The notes under the pieces: generated by a model | Told to the model about the DNA's origin: nothing | The model's input: the letters and a program-made list of their open reading frames with translations, nothing else | The model's database searches: none | Part shown: one piece after another, positions 36,267 to 44,869 of the stretch | Position numbering within the stretch: the first letter of the stretch is position 1 | Layout of the letters: every line of letters begins with the position of its first letter | Translations under genes and position numbers: made by a program | Assembly (NCBI RefSeq): GCF_010727605.1 | Contig: NZ_AP022568.1 | Location: 2,604,001-2,668,000 of the forward strand | From: Mycobacterium simiae | GTDB taxonomy: Bacteria > Actinomycetota > Actinomycetes > Mycobacteriales > Mycobacteriaceae | Direction of reading: 5' to 3' | Length of the DNA stretch: 64,000 nucleotides

Positions 36267-37154
36267 TTAGGCCAAATGTGCGCTGGTGTCGTGTAATTCG
36301 TCGCGTCGCAACGCCATTGGGGTAACGGCCAGGACGTCACCGCCCTCGACCACCGCCCGGGTGATCGGCGTCAACGCCTGGAACAGCGCCTCCACCTCGT
36401 CGTCGCTGAGCGGCTCGAGCGCGGACAGGGCGAGTGCATCGGTGCTCGATTCGACCTGTTCCTTCAACGCCCGGCCCGCCGCGGTGAGCGACCCGTCCTC
36501 GCCGAGCAGGCCCCGGGCGCCCAGCTGCCGCTCGATACGGTGCCATTCGTCGTCGTCGTAATCTCTTGTGCGCGCGATGTATTCGCGTGGGACACGGTTC
36601 GCGGCGGCGTGCAACACGTTGCATTCCCGGCCCGAGATGCCGGCGGCGGTCAGTACCGCCACGTGGCCGTCCCCGCGTTGCTCACGTAGCAGCGTGGTGG
36701 CATGCCACAGCGCCGCGAGCGGATCGTCCGGCCAGGGCAGCGCCCGGTTGGCGGCGAACAGCGCGCGGCCGTCAGCGGGGGCCCGGCGGGCGGCTTTGGC
36801 CGCTAATTCCGCTGCAGTGCAGACGTTTTCATCCTCTTTGAGGCCGTACCGGCGCAGCGTCGCGACCGCCGAGTCCAGGCGGGCGCGCAGGGCTGCTTCC
36901 GGACCGGCGATCTGCCACGCCGCCGGCAACGCCTTGGCCACACGCTGGGGAGCGAAGTTGTAGAAGACGGCGGTGACCACCTCGGGTGCGACCGGGCCGA
37001 GCGGAGCGGAGCGGGCGGCGAAGTAGCCCATCCAGAAGCCCCGGTAACCCAGCTGGTCGAACGCAGCGCGGGCCTCCGGCGCGAAATACGTCACCGCATG
37101 CACCGGCTCGAATCGATCGAAGAAGCGTCGCGCCAGTTCCGGTTGTCTGCGCAC
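36267..37154 (-). CDS. SCO6745-family hypothetical protein
   Basis: 295 residues, all helical and soluble. It begins ELARRFFDRFEPVHAVTYFAPE, then FDQLGYRGFWMGYFAARSAPLG, as in actinobacterial proteins named after SCO6745. A winged-helix-like C-terminal part has DDEWHRIERQLGARGLLGED and GSLTAAGRALKEQVE. The family is of unknown function and is sometimes annotated as a helix-turn-helix protein. It converges on the PPE gene, 9 bases between stops. Confidence 0.85.
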   Translation of the reverse strand: MRRQPELARRFFDRFEPVHAVTYFAPEARAAFDQLGYRGFWMGYFAARSAPLGPVAPEVVTAVFYNFAPQRVAKALPAAWQIAGPEAALRARLDSAVATLRRYGLKEDENVCTAAELAAKAARRAPADGRALFAANRALPWPDDPLAALWHATTLLREQRGDGHVAVLTAAGISGRECNVLHAAANRVPREYIARTRDYDDDEWHRIERQLGARGLLGEDGSLTAAGRALKEQVESSTDALALSALEPLSDDEVEALFQALTPITRAVVEGGDVLAVTPMALRRDELHDTSAHLA

Positions 37155-37280
37155 GCTTGCAGTTAATCATTCCCGTGGGACGCGGCCAATCCCGATTATG
37201 TCGTGCGAGCATCGACCAACGATGGGACAACTTCTGCTGCCGGTGAGGTGCAACGGGTGGGTCTGTCGGGGCGGGTCGCG

Positions 37281-37619
37281 TCAGGCGGTGTAGACGGACA
37301 TCTCGTTGCCGCGGCCGGGTTCGAACGGCAGGGGTAGGGAGCGGTATCCGTTGTCGGGGTTGCGCACGTAGGTGAGGTAGTCGCCCGACTCGTCGACGGC
37401 ATTCTCGGCAATCACCAACGCTCCGGGCGCCAGGCGTGATTCGAGGATCTGTAGCACCGGAAGGTACAGGCTCCACGCGCCGTCGAGCAGCACTAGGTCG
37501 ATACCGTCCTCGATGCCGTCCCGCAGCGTCTCCAACGCGTCACCGATGCGAATGTCGACCACGTCAGCTAGTCCCGCGTCGGTCAGATTTGCCTGCGCAC
37601 GTTCGGCGCTCACCGCCAC
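37281..37619 (-). pseudogene. O-methyltransferase fragment (C-terminal half)
   Basis: The 112 in-frame residues from a GTG at 37619 match the C-terminal half of class I SAM-dependent O-methyltransferases: NLTDAGLADVVDIRIGDALE, then LVLLDGAWSLYLPVLQILES, ALVIAENAV and the ending PFEPGRGNEMSVYTA. The N-terminal half with the glycine-rich SAM motif is missing; the frame upstream of 37620 turns into unrelated sequence. It is therefore a 5'-truncated gene, probably non-functional. Confidence 0.75.
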
Positions 37620-37627
37620 GCCGAAGG

Positions 37628-37850
37628 TCAGCTGGTGTATTGCGCCAGCGGCGCACTGGCGACCACCACCTCGTACGGAACCTGGGTCGCACCAGCGAAT
37701 CGGTGACCTGGACGCCGCCAGGCTTCCAACACGCCCACCGTTGCCACGGCGATACCGACGTGCGCATCGTGGTGATCCCTGCGGAACTGTGCGCGCAGCT
37801 TCCCCAGCGACCCAGCGTGTGCGCGGTCCCGTATCCGACGCGGGTCGCGC
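37628..37850 (-). pseudogene. Unrecognised reading-frame remnant between TetR and the methyltransferase fragment
   Basis: A frame with good codon usage runs from the end of the TetR gene to a TGA at 37628-37630, containing HVGIAVATVGVLEAWRRPGH and YEVVVASAPLAQYTS. No convincing start codon lies in a good context (GTG near 37743 is possible). It looks like the 3' end of a lost gene joined here by the deletion that also cut the methyltransferase. Family not recognised. Confidence 0.3.
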
Positions 37851-37853
37851 TCG

Positions 37854-38531
37854 TTATGGCGTCGTCGCCAGGGCGGTGATCCCGCCTTCGGCGAAGCGTA
37901 GGAGTGCCTGGTGGCGTTCGTCGATGTCGCCGGTGTGCATGCGGCCGTCGGTGAGGCTGTCTAGGCGCAGGTTGTTGGAGTAGGTGTGCAAGGTGGCTGC
38001 CAGTAGGTGCAGGTAGGCGTCGTGGATGGCCGCCTCGTCCGTGGCGGGGAACAGGGTCTGTAGCGCGGCGATGAAGTCGGCGGCGATGGCGTTGAAGTCC
38101 TCGACGATGAAGCGTCCGATGGGGTGTGCGGAGTTGGCGAGTTGCGCGATGAAGCGAAAGTAGTTGTCCCACCCCGGATCACCCGCTCGTTGGCGCATGG
38201 GTTCGGTGAATGCGCCGATGAGAGCGCGCAGTCGCTGTGCTCGGGTGCCGCGCGGTGGCACTGCTGCCAGCCTGGTGCGGCGGTCGTCGTTGAGGGGTTG
38301 GATGCGACGCAGCAGAACGGCGCGGAAGAGGGCCTCCTTGCCGCCGAATTGGTCACTTACCGCGGCGAGGCGGGTGCCGGCGTGGTCGGTGATGTCACGG
38401 ACGCTGACACCGAAGTAGCCGCGGTCGGCGAAGAGTTCTTCGGCACTGTCGAGCAGCCGATCACGTAGCTTCTCGCGGTTGGCTTCACGCGAGGCAGGCG
38501 GGGGCGGGTCGGCTGCTGCGGGGCTTGTCAT
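37854..38531 (-). CDS. TetR-family transcriptional regulator
   Basis: 225 residues. The N-terminal helix-turn-helix reads LLDSAEELFADRGYFGVSVR then DITDHAGTRLAAVSDQFGGKE, the TetR signature. The C-terminal ligand domain of about 150 residues contains FRFIAQLANSAHPIGRFIVE and resembles the DUF1956 type. Its ATG overlaps the stop of the FAA-hydrolase gene, so it belongs to that operon and probably represses it and the divergent metallo-hydrolase gene through the GGAAC operators. Confidence 0.92.
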   Translation of the reverse strand: MTSPAAADPPPPASREANREKLRDRLLDSAEELFADRGYFGVSVRDITDHAGTRLAAVSDQFGGKEALFRAVLLRRIQPLNDDRRTRLAAVPPRGTRAQRLRALIGAFTEPMRQRAGDPGWDNYFRFIAQLANSAHPIGRFIVEDFNAIAADFIAALQTLFPATDEAAIHDAYLHLLAATLHTYSNNLRLDSLTDGRMHTGDIDERHQALLRFAEGGITALATTP

Positions 38532-39460
38532 GAATCGATTCCCCGCGTCGACGGCGTGGTGACGGTGTGTTCGATGTAGCCGATGTCATCGATGGTCAGT
38601 TCCAGGGTGTCTCCGGGGCCCAGCCAGTGCCCCGTTTCCATGCCGCTGCCGCCGGGAAGTGTCCCGGTGCCGAAGAGCTCGCCGGGATAGAGGTGTTCAC
38701 TGCGGGAGGCGTGGGCCAGAACCTCACCCAGATCGTGCTGCATGCCGGCGCTGGAGACCGTCGACACAATAGAACCGTTGATCGACACCGTTCCGCGCAG
38801 CGCGTCGATACGAGGAAGGATTTCGTCGGCGGTGACGGCGACCTCCGACAGCGAGCTGGCGAAGTGCTTGGCCTTCTGCGGACCGAACCCGCTGTCCATT
38901 TCGGCCCGCTGCACGTCGCGGGCACTCCAATCGTTGAGCACGACGAACGCGCCGATCGCGTCGAGCGCCTCGGCGGGGGTGGCATTGAACAGGCCCCGCG
39001 CCAGAACGAAACCGATCTCCAGCTCGTAATCGAGCGCCTGACTGTAGGAGGGTGCCGTGATCGGCGTGCGTGAGGGGATGAACGTCATCGCGTTCGACAT
39101 GTAGTACATCGGCTGGGCGTAGAACAGCGGCTTGGGTTTCAACAGCGGGAACGTGCGCCGAGTGAGCAATTCGACGGTCTCGACGAGCCGGTACTGACCG
39201 GGATGGAACCGACGGACCAGACCCCGGCTGGCGTCCAAGACGTGCTGCTCGTAGAGCATGAAGTCGCGAAACGACACCGGCTGAAACGGCAACAACACCG
39301 CACTGTGCTGCCGGTGCTCGTCGATGCGAGCAAGCTCCCAGTCACGGTCGAAGACCCGACCACCCAACGGGGTCGGGTCGGTGCTCGCCTGCCAAGAGCC
39401 GTCGGCGCCGAAGGTCTGCAACTGCAGACCCTCGACGGTGCGCACACGTCTGAGCTTCAC
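38528..39460 (-). CDS. Fumarylacetoacetate hydrolase family protein
   Basis: 310 residues from GTG 39460. The catalytic FAH domain is present: APSYSQALDYELEIGFVLAR with metal-ligand Glu residues, GAFVVLNDWSARDVQRAEMD, GPQKAKHFASSLSEVAVTAD, and PGELFGTGTLPGGSGMETG near the C-terminus. The longer N-terminal domain resembles true fumarylacetoacetases. It would hydrolyse a C-C bond in an aromatic or terpenoid breakdown product. First gene of the FAH-tetR operon and divergent from the metallo-hydrolase and esterase genes. Confidence 0.92.
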   Translation of the reverse strand: MKLRRVRTVEGLQLQTFGADGSWQASTDPTPLGGRVFDRDWELARIDEHRQHSAVLLPFQPVSFRDFMLYEQHVLDASRGLVRRFHPGQYRLVETVELLTRRTFPLLKPKPLFYAQPMYYMSNAMTFIPSRTPITAPSYSQALDYELEIGFVLARGLFNATPAEALDAIGAFVVLNDWSARDVQRAEMDSGFGPQKAKHFASSLSEVAVTADEILPRIDALRGTVSINGSIVSTVSSAGMQHDLGEVLAHASRSEHLYPGELFGTGTLPGGSGMETGHWLGPGDTLELTIDDIGYIEHTVTTPSTRGIDS

Positions 39461-39485
39461 CGGGGAACCATCCTCACATCGGAGC

Positions 39486-39540
39486 GGAACAGTCGTTCCA
39501 CTGTACCGCGGAACGGTGCTATCGTCGGAACAATCGTTCC
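39486..39540. promoter_or_regulatory. TetR-type operators GGAAC-N4-GTTCC, two copies plus half-site
   Basis: GGAACAGTCGTTCC at 39486-39499 and GGAACAATCGTTCC at 39527-39540 are inverted repeats with the same spacing; centres are 41 bases apart. A lone GGAAC half-site lies between, at 39510-39514. They occupy the short divergent region between the FAH-tetR operon and the metallo-hydrolase gene. The co-encoded TetR protein is the obvious candidate binder. Confidence 0.75.
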
Positions 39541-39559
39541 GATTGGTGAGGAGGTGGGC

Positions 39560-40309
39560 GTGCAGGAAGTCGCCGAGGGCGTGTTCTGCGTGGCGGGCAC
39601 CGCAGTCAACTGGGTGCTGCTGCGCGACGGCGCGGACCTCACCCTCATCGATGCGGGCTGGTCGGGAGACACCGGACGGGTGGAGAACTCGATCCGGGCG
39701 CTGGGCCGGCACCCGATGGACGTTCAGGCGATCTTGCTGACCCACGCCCACCTGGACCACATGGGCGCCATCAACCACTTCCACCGGCGTTACGACACAC
39801 CGGTGTTCATGAGCGGAGCCGAAGTCGTCCATGCCCGCGACGGGCACCTCGAACAAGCGACGCCTGCCGACATCATCGAACGCTGCTACCGGCCGTCGGC
39901 GCTGCGCTGGACCGCACGCATCATGGCCGCCGGAGCGCTCAAACCCGTGAAGCTGCCACATGCGCAGCCCTTCCCCGGCGCGGGGGCACTCGACCTACCC
40001 GGGGCCCCGGTGCCCGTCGCCTGCGCAGGACACACCTGCGGGCACAGCGCCTTCCACCTGCCCGACAAGGGTGTCCTGGTCACCGGGGACGCATTGGTCA
40101 CCGGTCACCCGCTGTCACCGGTCAGCGGCCCACAACTGGTGCCGCCGTTCTTCGCCCACGCCCCCGCCGACGCCGACGCTGCCCTACAGACCCTGACCGG
40201 CATCGCCGCCGACATCCTCGTTCCCGGCCACGGGGATCCATGGCGCGGAACCCCGTCCGACGCCGCCGAACAAGCCCGCCGCAACGCCCGCACGACGAAC
40301 CGACTCTGA
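39560..40309 (+). CDS. Metallo-beta-lactamase-fold hydrolase
   Basis: 249 residues from GTG 39560, behind the near-ideal ribosome site GAGGAGG at 39548-39554. The dinuclear metal motif is THAHLDHMG (His62, His64, Asp66, His67). Further ligands lie in CAGHTCGHSAFHL, VLVTGDALV (Asp) and ILVPGHGDPW (His). The family cleaves thioesters, lactones or phosphoesters. It starts 19 bases after the last GGAAC operator, so repression by the TetR protein is likely. An esterase gene follows after 38 bases. Confidence 0.92.
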   Translation: MQEVAEGVFCVAGTAVNWVLLRDGADLTLIDAGWSGDTGRVENSIRALGRHPMDVQAILLTHAHLDHMGAINHFHRRYDTPVFMSGAEVVHARDGHLEQATPADIIERCYRPSALRWTARIMAAGALKPVKLPHAQPFPGAGALDLPGAPVPVACAGHTCGHSAFHLPDKGVLVTGDALVTGHPLSPVSGPQLVPPFFAHAPADADAALQTLTGIAADILVPGHGDPWRGTPSDAAEQARRNARTTNRL

Positions 40310-40347
40310 CGCGACCGCCCCAGTACCACACTCTGAAGGGACCCCCG

Positions 40348-41706
40348 ATGACCGAGGCCAGCCTGCCGCAGAAGCTGTTCGTCACCGCGTGCGCGGTCAC
40401 CCGCACCACGGATCTGGCGGCCCGCTGGACCGGCGCCGCACCGTTTCTGCCTGCGCTGTTCGTGCTGCGCTACGCCAACATGGGCGGACTCGACCACACC
40501 CTGTTCGCCGCGCAGATCCGCGGCGCCCGGTCCTTCCGCGACGACCGCTGGTGTGGCTACTGGAACCGCATCGCCGACACCCACGCCCGGCGCGCCAGGA
40601 ACGTGCTGCGCAGCCTGGCCGGCACCGACGCCGCCTCCGTGCCCGACCTCACCGACCCGAGCGCCGCGACCGCCGCCGAGAACGTCGACGGGCTGACCGC
40701 GTGGATCGCCCCCGCGGCAGCGCTCTTCGCCGACCACGGACCACAGCCGGACACCCGCGCGCTCACCGCCCTCGTCGACGAACACGCCCCTGCCGGTGAT
40801 CGCGAGCGAATCACCCTGGCTTTCAGTGCAATTGACGCGTGGGTGAAGGCCATCACCTACTACCAGGTCAGCGCCTTCCCCGGCCACGACCCCCACCGCA
40901 TGAAGGCCTATTGGCGTTCACGGCACCTCTTCGACGCTCTGATCGGTGCGCTGGTGCCCACACTGGGCCTCACCGTCGAACACGTCGACATCCCGCTCAC
41001 CGACGGCGACACCGTCGGCGGCTACCTCGTCCTGCCGCCCGGCTCAGGCCCGCACCCGGTGGTGCTGACCACCAACGGACTGGAGGGCACCGCCCAGGAA
41101 CTCGCCATCCCACAGCTGCGCTACCGCGACACCGGCATGGCGATGTTCCTGATGGAAATGCCCGGCAGCTACGCCTACACCCATCCCATGCAGCCTGAGT
41201 CAGAAGCGGTCTACCACCGCATCATCGAGCACCTCGCCCACGACCAACGGCTCGACGCCGACCGGATCGCGATGGTCGGGGTCAGCTTCGGCGGCTACTG
41301 GACCGCACGCCTGGCCGCTACCAACGACCGGCTGGCCTGCGCAATCGCCTGCGGGGCCCCGACACACCGGTCCTTCCACGGCGGCGCACTAGGCACTCCG
41401 CAGATCATCCTGCACGCCCTGGCCAAGACCGTCGGGGCGGCCCACCCCATCGACCTGGTGCGCAAGCTCAAAGCGCTGTCCATCCGAGATCTTTACTCCC
41501 GCATAACTATGCCGCTGCTGGTGATCAACGGAGACCACGACACCCTCATGAGCACCCAGGACAGCAGCGACCTGGCCCACGCCGCCGCCAACGCCACCCT
41601 GCTGCTGTACCCCGACGACGACCACTGCGCGATGGGCCACTACCGCCAATGGCTGGACTACTCACAGCACTGGCTGATGGAACACATCCCAGTCACCGCG
41701 AACTAG
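40348..41706 (+). CDS. Alpha/beta hydrolase (FrsA-like esterase)
   Basis: 452 residues from ATG 40348, with GAAGGG upstream. A helical N-terminal domain of about 230 residues precedes the alpha/beta hydrolase core. The nucleophile Ser313 is in VGVSFGGYWTARLAA; LLVINGDHDTLM supplies the Asp and DHCAMGHYRQW the His. This layout resembles the FrsA/DUF1100-type esterases. With the metallo-hydrolase and FAH proteins it suggests a short route that opens a ring or lactone and then cleaves an ester or acyl chain; the substrate is unknown. Confidence 0.9.
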   Translation: MTEASLPQKLFVTACAVTRTTDLAARWTGAAPFLPALFVLRYANMGGLDHTLFAAQIRGARSFRDDRWCGYWNRIADTHARRARNVLRSLAGTDAASVPDLTDPSAATAAENVDGLTAWIAPAAALFADHGPQPDTRALTALVDEHAPAGDRERITLAFSAIDAWVKAITYYQVSAFPGHDPHRMKAYWRSRHLFDALIGALVPTLGLTVEHVDIPLTDGDTVGGYLVLPPGSGPHPVVLTTNGLEGTAQELAIPQLRYRDTGMAMFLMEMPGSYAYTHPMQPESEAVYHRIIEHLAHDQRLDADRIAMVGVSFGGYWTARLAATNDRLACAIACGAPTHRSFHGGALGTPQIILHALAKTVGAAHPIDLVRKLKALSIRDLYSRITMPLLVINGDHDTLMSTQDSSDLAHAAANATLLLYPDDDHCAMGHYRQWLDYSQHWLMEHIPVTAN

Positions 41707-41745
41707 GGCGCGATGCGGCACCGAGAAAGGACTCGCCCGTGTTCC

Positions 41746-41886
41746 CTCTAGCGTTGTCTCACATCTAGAGAAACGAGACACCCCTTGGGGTGCCAGTCCT
41801 TTACCGAGTAATGCCAGGTCGCGGTGTCTCATATCGTGTCTCACACCGCGTGTCTCGAATCCCCGCTGTCACCGCCAGGTGAGACA
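41746..41886. repeat. Cluster of TGTCTC motifs, probable recombinase crossover region
   Basis: TGTCTC or its complement GAGACA occurs six times in about 130 bases: 41755-41760, 41775-41780 (complement), 41825-41830, 41837-41842, 41851-41856 and 41881-41886 (complement). CTCTAG and CTAGAG (41746-41751, 41765-41770) form an inverted repeat around the first copy. The cluster lies immediately before a serine recombinase remnant, the usual place of a res site. Confidence 0.5.
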
Positions 41887-41889
41887 GTC

Positions 41890-42460
41890 ATGGGCATGAC
41901 CGCGATCCTGGGCTACGCCCGCGTCAGCACCACCGGCCAAGACCTCAATGCTTAGCGCAGTGCGCTGACGGCCGCTGGCGTAGATCCCGATCGGCTGTTT
42001 ACCGACGAACTCTCGGGCGCTGTGGGCACACAGCGCCCGGCTTGGTTGCCCTGCTCAACTATGCCCGTCCGACGATGTTGTGGTGGTGGCTGCCATTGAC
42101 CGTCTAGGACGGTCAGCCGCCGAGGTCACACGCACCATAGCCGACCTTGATAGTCGGCGAATCCTGTTGCGAGCCTTGCAAGAAGGCGTTGACACCGCCA
42201 CTCCGACTGGTCGCGCGGTGGCCGCCATCATGGCCACCCTGGCTGAGCTCGAGCTCGAACTTGGGCGTGAGCGTCGCGCTGCTTCTCGTGACTCCAGACG
42301 AGCACGCCACCTACCGGCCACCAAGCCCGCCAAACTCACTATTGAGCGACAGCGACAGCTACGTCGTCTCGCCGATACCGGAGAACCCGTTCACGAACTT
42401 GCGCTAAAGCGTTCGGCATCAGCCGAGCGACGGCGTATCGGTACCTCTCCGCATCCGTGA
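41890..42460 (+). pseudogene. Serine recombinase (resolvase/invertase) remnant
   Basis: The frame starts MGMTAILGYARVSTTGQDLN, with the catalytic Ser in ARVST, then meets an in-frame TAG where a Gln codon is expected (LNA-stop-RSALTAAGVDPDRLFT). Homology resumes, after at least one frameshift, in AAIDRLGRSAAEVTRTIADL and TPTGRAVAAIMATLAELELEL, then a Lys/Arg-rich C-terminal region. All pieces are in resolvase order, so this was one gene of about 190 codons, now dead. Confidence 0.8.
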
Positions 42461-42488
42461 ACAACCCAGCGTTGGAGTCGAGGCAACC

Positions 42489-43351
42489 GTGAATCTGACC
42501 GAGCTGGGTGCGGCCCTTGGCCCCTTCTTCGATGTCCCCGGCAGCCCCTCACATCAGCAGCTCCGCGATGCATTCACCCGCCACGGCCTCAGCCACCTGG
42601 GCCCGGCGCCAGACGGAAGGACACCGAACGGATCTCACCTAGGCAAGATGAAGCGAGTCCGCCATGTCTTTGTCTCACCGGCAGCACACACCGCACTGCG
42701 GGACTGCCGTTGGCCCGAGAACTGGTAGCGCTGTGTCGGGCTCACGGAGGCTTCACCCCTGGCAACGAGAGCTATGCCGGCAGTGCGAGAGTGACCCAGC
42801 TCGTACAGGCCTTCGCTCCACTTGGCTTCACTCTTGACCGCGACGGATCGCTACAGCCGACCGTCATCGACAACCTGAGCGGCACAGAACTCACAACGAC
42901 GCTGCGCAGCTACGTCGACAGAATCAACTCCAACCCCGACGACGCACCACTACAGGTCGGCACTCTTGGATGGCCGGCGATACCGGGCAAACTGATCGGC
43001 GTGAGCTACAACTTTGCGTTTTGGTCTGGAGCGAATGATCTCGATCCCGGTCAGGTGTATCGGCAGCTAAACGGCGGCCAACATGTTGTTGAAGTTGATG
43101 TGGTGGACCGGAAACTCGTCTTGACGGCGATCGCAGAGTATCTGCCCGACTGGCGCTGGGACGGGCAGATCCTGCAACCACCGGGAGCAGACCCTGACGG
43201 TGCGCCAGCGTTCGATGTATCCATCGGCAAGCAGCTCGTCGAGTTTGTCGGCTACGCGTGGGAACCCGAACACGCGAACATGATCATCGACGCCATGCAT
43301 CACCTCGGGCTACGGCTCTACGACCCCCAGATCGAGGAACGGTTCTCGTAA
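42489..43351 (+). pseudogene. Broken abortive-infection protein, N-terminal half fused to unrelated sequence
   Basis: The first part (LTELGAALGPFFDVPGSPSH; GKMKRVRHVFVS) is in one frame and stops at 42728. The continuation (LARELVALCRAHGGFTPGNE; DNLSGTELTTTLRSYVDRIN) is in another frame from about 42700. As I recall it, this is the front of the 'abortive infection family protein' type that normally ends in an Abi_C domain. After DDAPLQVGT (about 42960) the sequence switches to an unrelated stretch of about 130 residues (GWPAIPGKLIGVSYNFAFWS) ending at 43351. So there is one frameshift and one fusion by deletion. The second part is unrecognised. Confidence 0.6.
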
Positions 43352-43384
43352 ACACCCCGACTAGATTTGCGCGGTTGAGCAGGG

Positions 43385-43760
43385 GCGGGCACCAACTCCC
43401 GCCCAGGCCCACACCGCCCGACCCAAAGCCAGCCCCCCACACAACCCCACCGGACACTTCCGCATCCGCCACGACACCATCGACCAATTCGGCAACTCAC
43501 CCTGCGCCGCGGCAGCCGCCTGCACCACCTCGGCATCGGCCGCACCTGCGCCCACACTCCAGTCCTGATCCTGGTGACCACCCACACCGTCACCGTCATC
43601 AGCAAAACCGGCCACCACGTCCTCAGCAGCCACCACATCGACCCCAACAAAAATTACTGGCGCAACCAAAACAAAACCCGGCCGATGGCCGGGGAATCTG
43701 TCACCCATGACGCGAGACATCTGTCACCCATGACCCGACTCATCACAATGGTGGGCGGTT
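43385..43760 (+). pseudogene. IS481-family transposase 3' remnant
   Basis: Pieces in two frames reproduce the C-terminus of IS481-type transposases: AHTARPKASPP, then GHFRIRHDTIDQFGN, then after a frameshift TLRRGSRLHHLGIGRT and TVTVISKTGHHVLSSHHIDP, ending NKNYWRNQ. No N-terminal helix-turn-helix or DDE core upstream is seen. It marks an old insertion and its decay. Confidence 0.6.
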
Positions 43761-43921
43761 AACACCGCATGGTCGATCCGGATTTCTCGCATCGCTGTCC
43801 AGGGTTTTTATTGGATTTCTCCCGGTGATTTTTGCGCTGTCTCGGGTGCCGGAGGACAGCTGACCACGGGAGCCAGGTGGGGTGGTCGCGCCGAAGCAGT
43901 GGTTGTGGTGGCAACTGTGAC

Positions 43922-44209
43922 ATGCCCGATAATCGACAGCCGGCGCGACTCGCACACCACCTCCGCACCCGAATCAACGGATTCACAAGCCATGGGCGTG
44001 AAAGCGCTGACGAGCATGACGGCCACGGCGTGAACGACAGCGCGCTGCAGGACGCCGTCGAGCACCCCCTCAATCCGCCCCGGTTTAAGTTGGACGAACA
44101 GGGCGGTGGTGCTTACGTTTACGACGGCAAAGACGCGACAGTCGTGTTGAACCAAAATGGGCAAGTGGTGACATGCTGGGCTAACAACCACGACGGATGG
44201 AGGCAGTGA
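43922..44209 (+). CDS. Orphan C-terminal toxin domain of a polymorphic toxin
   Basis: 95 residues from ATG 43922. The last 60 residues (DSALQDAVEHPLNPPRFKLD; YVYDGKDATVVLNQNGQVV; then TCWANNHDGW) look like the tail of polymorphic toxins, where a GKDATVVLN-type strand pair ends an RNase-like domain. There is no long delivery N-terminus; just upstream is IS481 debris. So this is either a detached tip cassette or a decayed toxin. A strong Shine-Dalgarno inside its end serves the next gene, as expected for a toxin followed by its immunity gene. Family assignment is by resemblance. Confidence 0.5.
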   Translation: MPDNRQPARLAHHLRTRINGFTSHGRESADEHDGHGVNDSALQDAVEHPLNPPRFKLDEQGGGAYVYDGKDATVVLNQNGQVVTCWANNHDGWRQ

Positions 44210-44466
44210 TGGGGACTGTCCTTGATGCCGTTGCACCGGAGCACCGCGATGTCATTGTGGAAGAACTCTCACACCGCGACCCTGCTCTGCTGGCCGACCT
44301 TCGCGACGCGACTGAACCAACACTTGAACAGCGCGAAGGTGTGAACCGGGCACTCGCCGACGCGGTGGTATGGAGCCTAGGACCTGACTACAGCCCAAAC
44401 GACCATGGGTTGGCCGTTGAGCGCGCCGTCAAGGCTTTCCTCGAAGCCTGGCCGATACACAGGTAA
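44209..44466 (+). CDS. Putative cognate immunity protein
   Basis: 85 residues from ATG 44209, which shares a base with the toxin stop (TGATG) and has GGAGG at 44199-44203 inside the toxin end. It is acidic and helical: PEHRDVIVEELSHRDPALLA, then EQREGVNRALADAVVWSL and NDHGLAVERAVKAFLEAW. Small acidic proteins coupled behind a toxin tail are usually immunity proteins. No known family is recognised. Confidence 0.6.
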   Translation: MGTVLDAVAPEHRDVIVEELSHRDPALLADLRDATEPTLEQREGVNRALADAVVWSLGPDYSPNDHGLAVERAVKAFLEAWPIHR

Positions 44467-44869
44467 ACACCGAGTCGCCCAGGACAGGGTCGCCATCACC
44501 TCGGCGGCTCGGTGGGACAAGAACCCAGACATCGCGGTTGCTTGAAACACGACAGCATTTCGGCGGTGTGGGCGAAATCGCAACGTAGTTTGCTTTCCCT
44601 CGCATCGCGTTCAAGGGGAATCGGGGGCCCGTTTCACGCCTTCGGAGGGTTTCGGAGGTGGCAATCCGATACGTTGGCGGCGGTGGCCCGGGTGAACGTG
44701 ACACAAATAGAACGCGTCCGGCGGTGATGGTCGAATGTAAACAGCTGTCGCACAACACCGCTTGCAGCCAGTTGGCGTCATCCATCGGATCGAACACCAC
44801 GGGCCCGTAATTGCCGAAAATGTGGGCGGTAACGCCGTCGCAGGGGTCGGTCCGGCATGACGGGGACGC
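44467..44869. other. 403-base region without intact gene; remnant of a Cys-containing hypothetical protein
   Basis: No complete gene is seen. On the minus strand about 44700-44860, one frame reads RTDPCDGVTAHIFGNYG, then VVFDPMDDANWLQAVLCDSC, with good codon usage and spaced cysteines. It has no start before the IS30 left end at about 44870, so the 5' part may have been removed by the insertion. The rest shows nothing recognisable. Confidence 0.35.

Noticed and set aside
43384..43650. Minus-strand Trp/Arg-rich frame over the IS481 debris
   Set aside because: The complementary strand gives the recognisable transposase end; the minus frame has no homology features.
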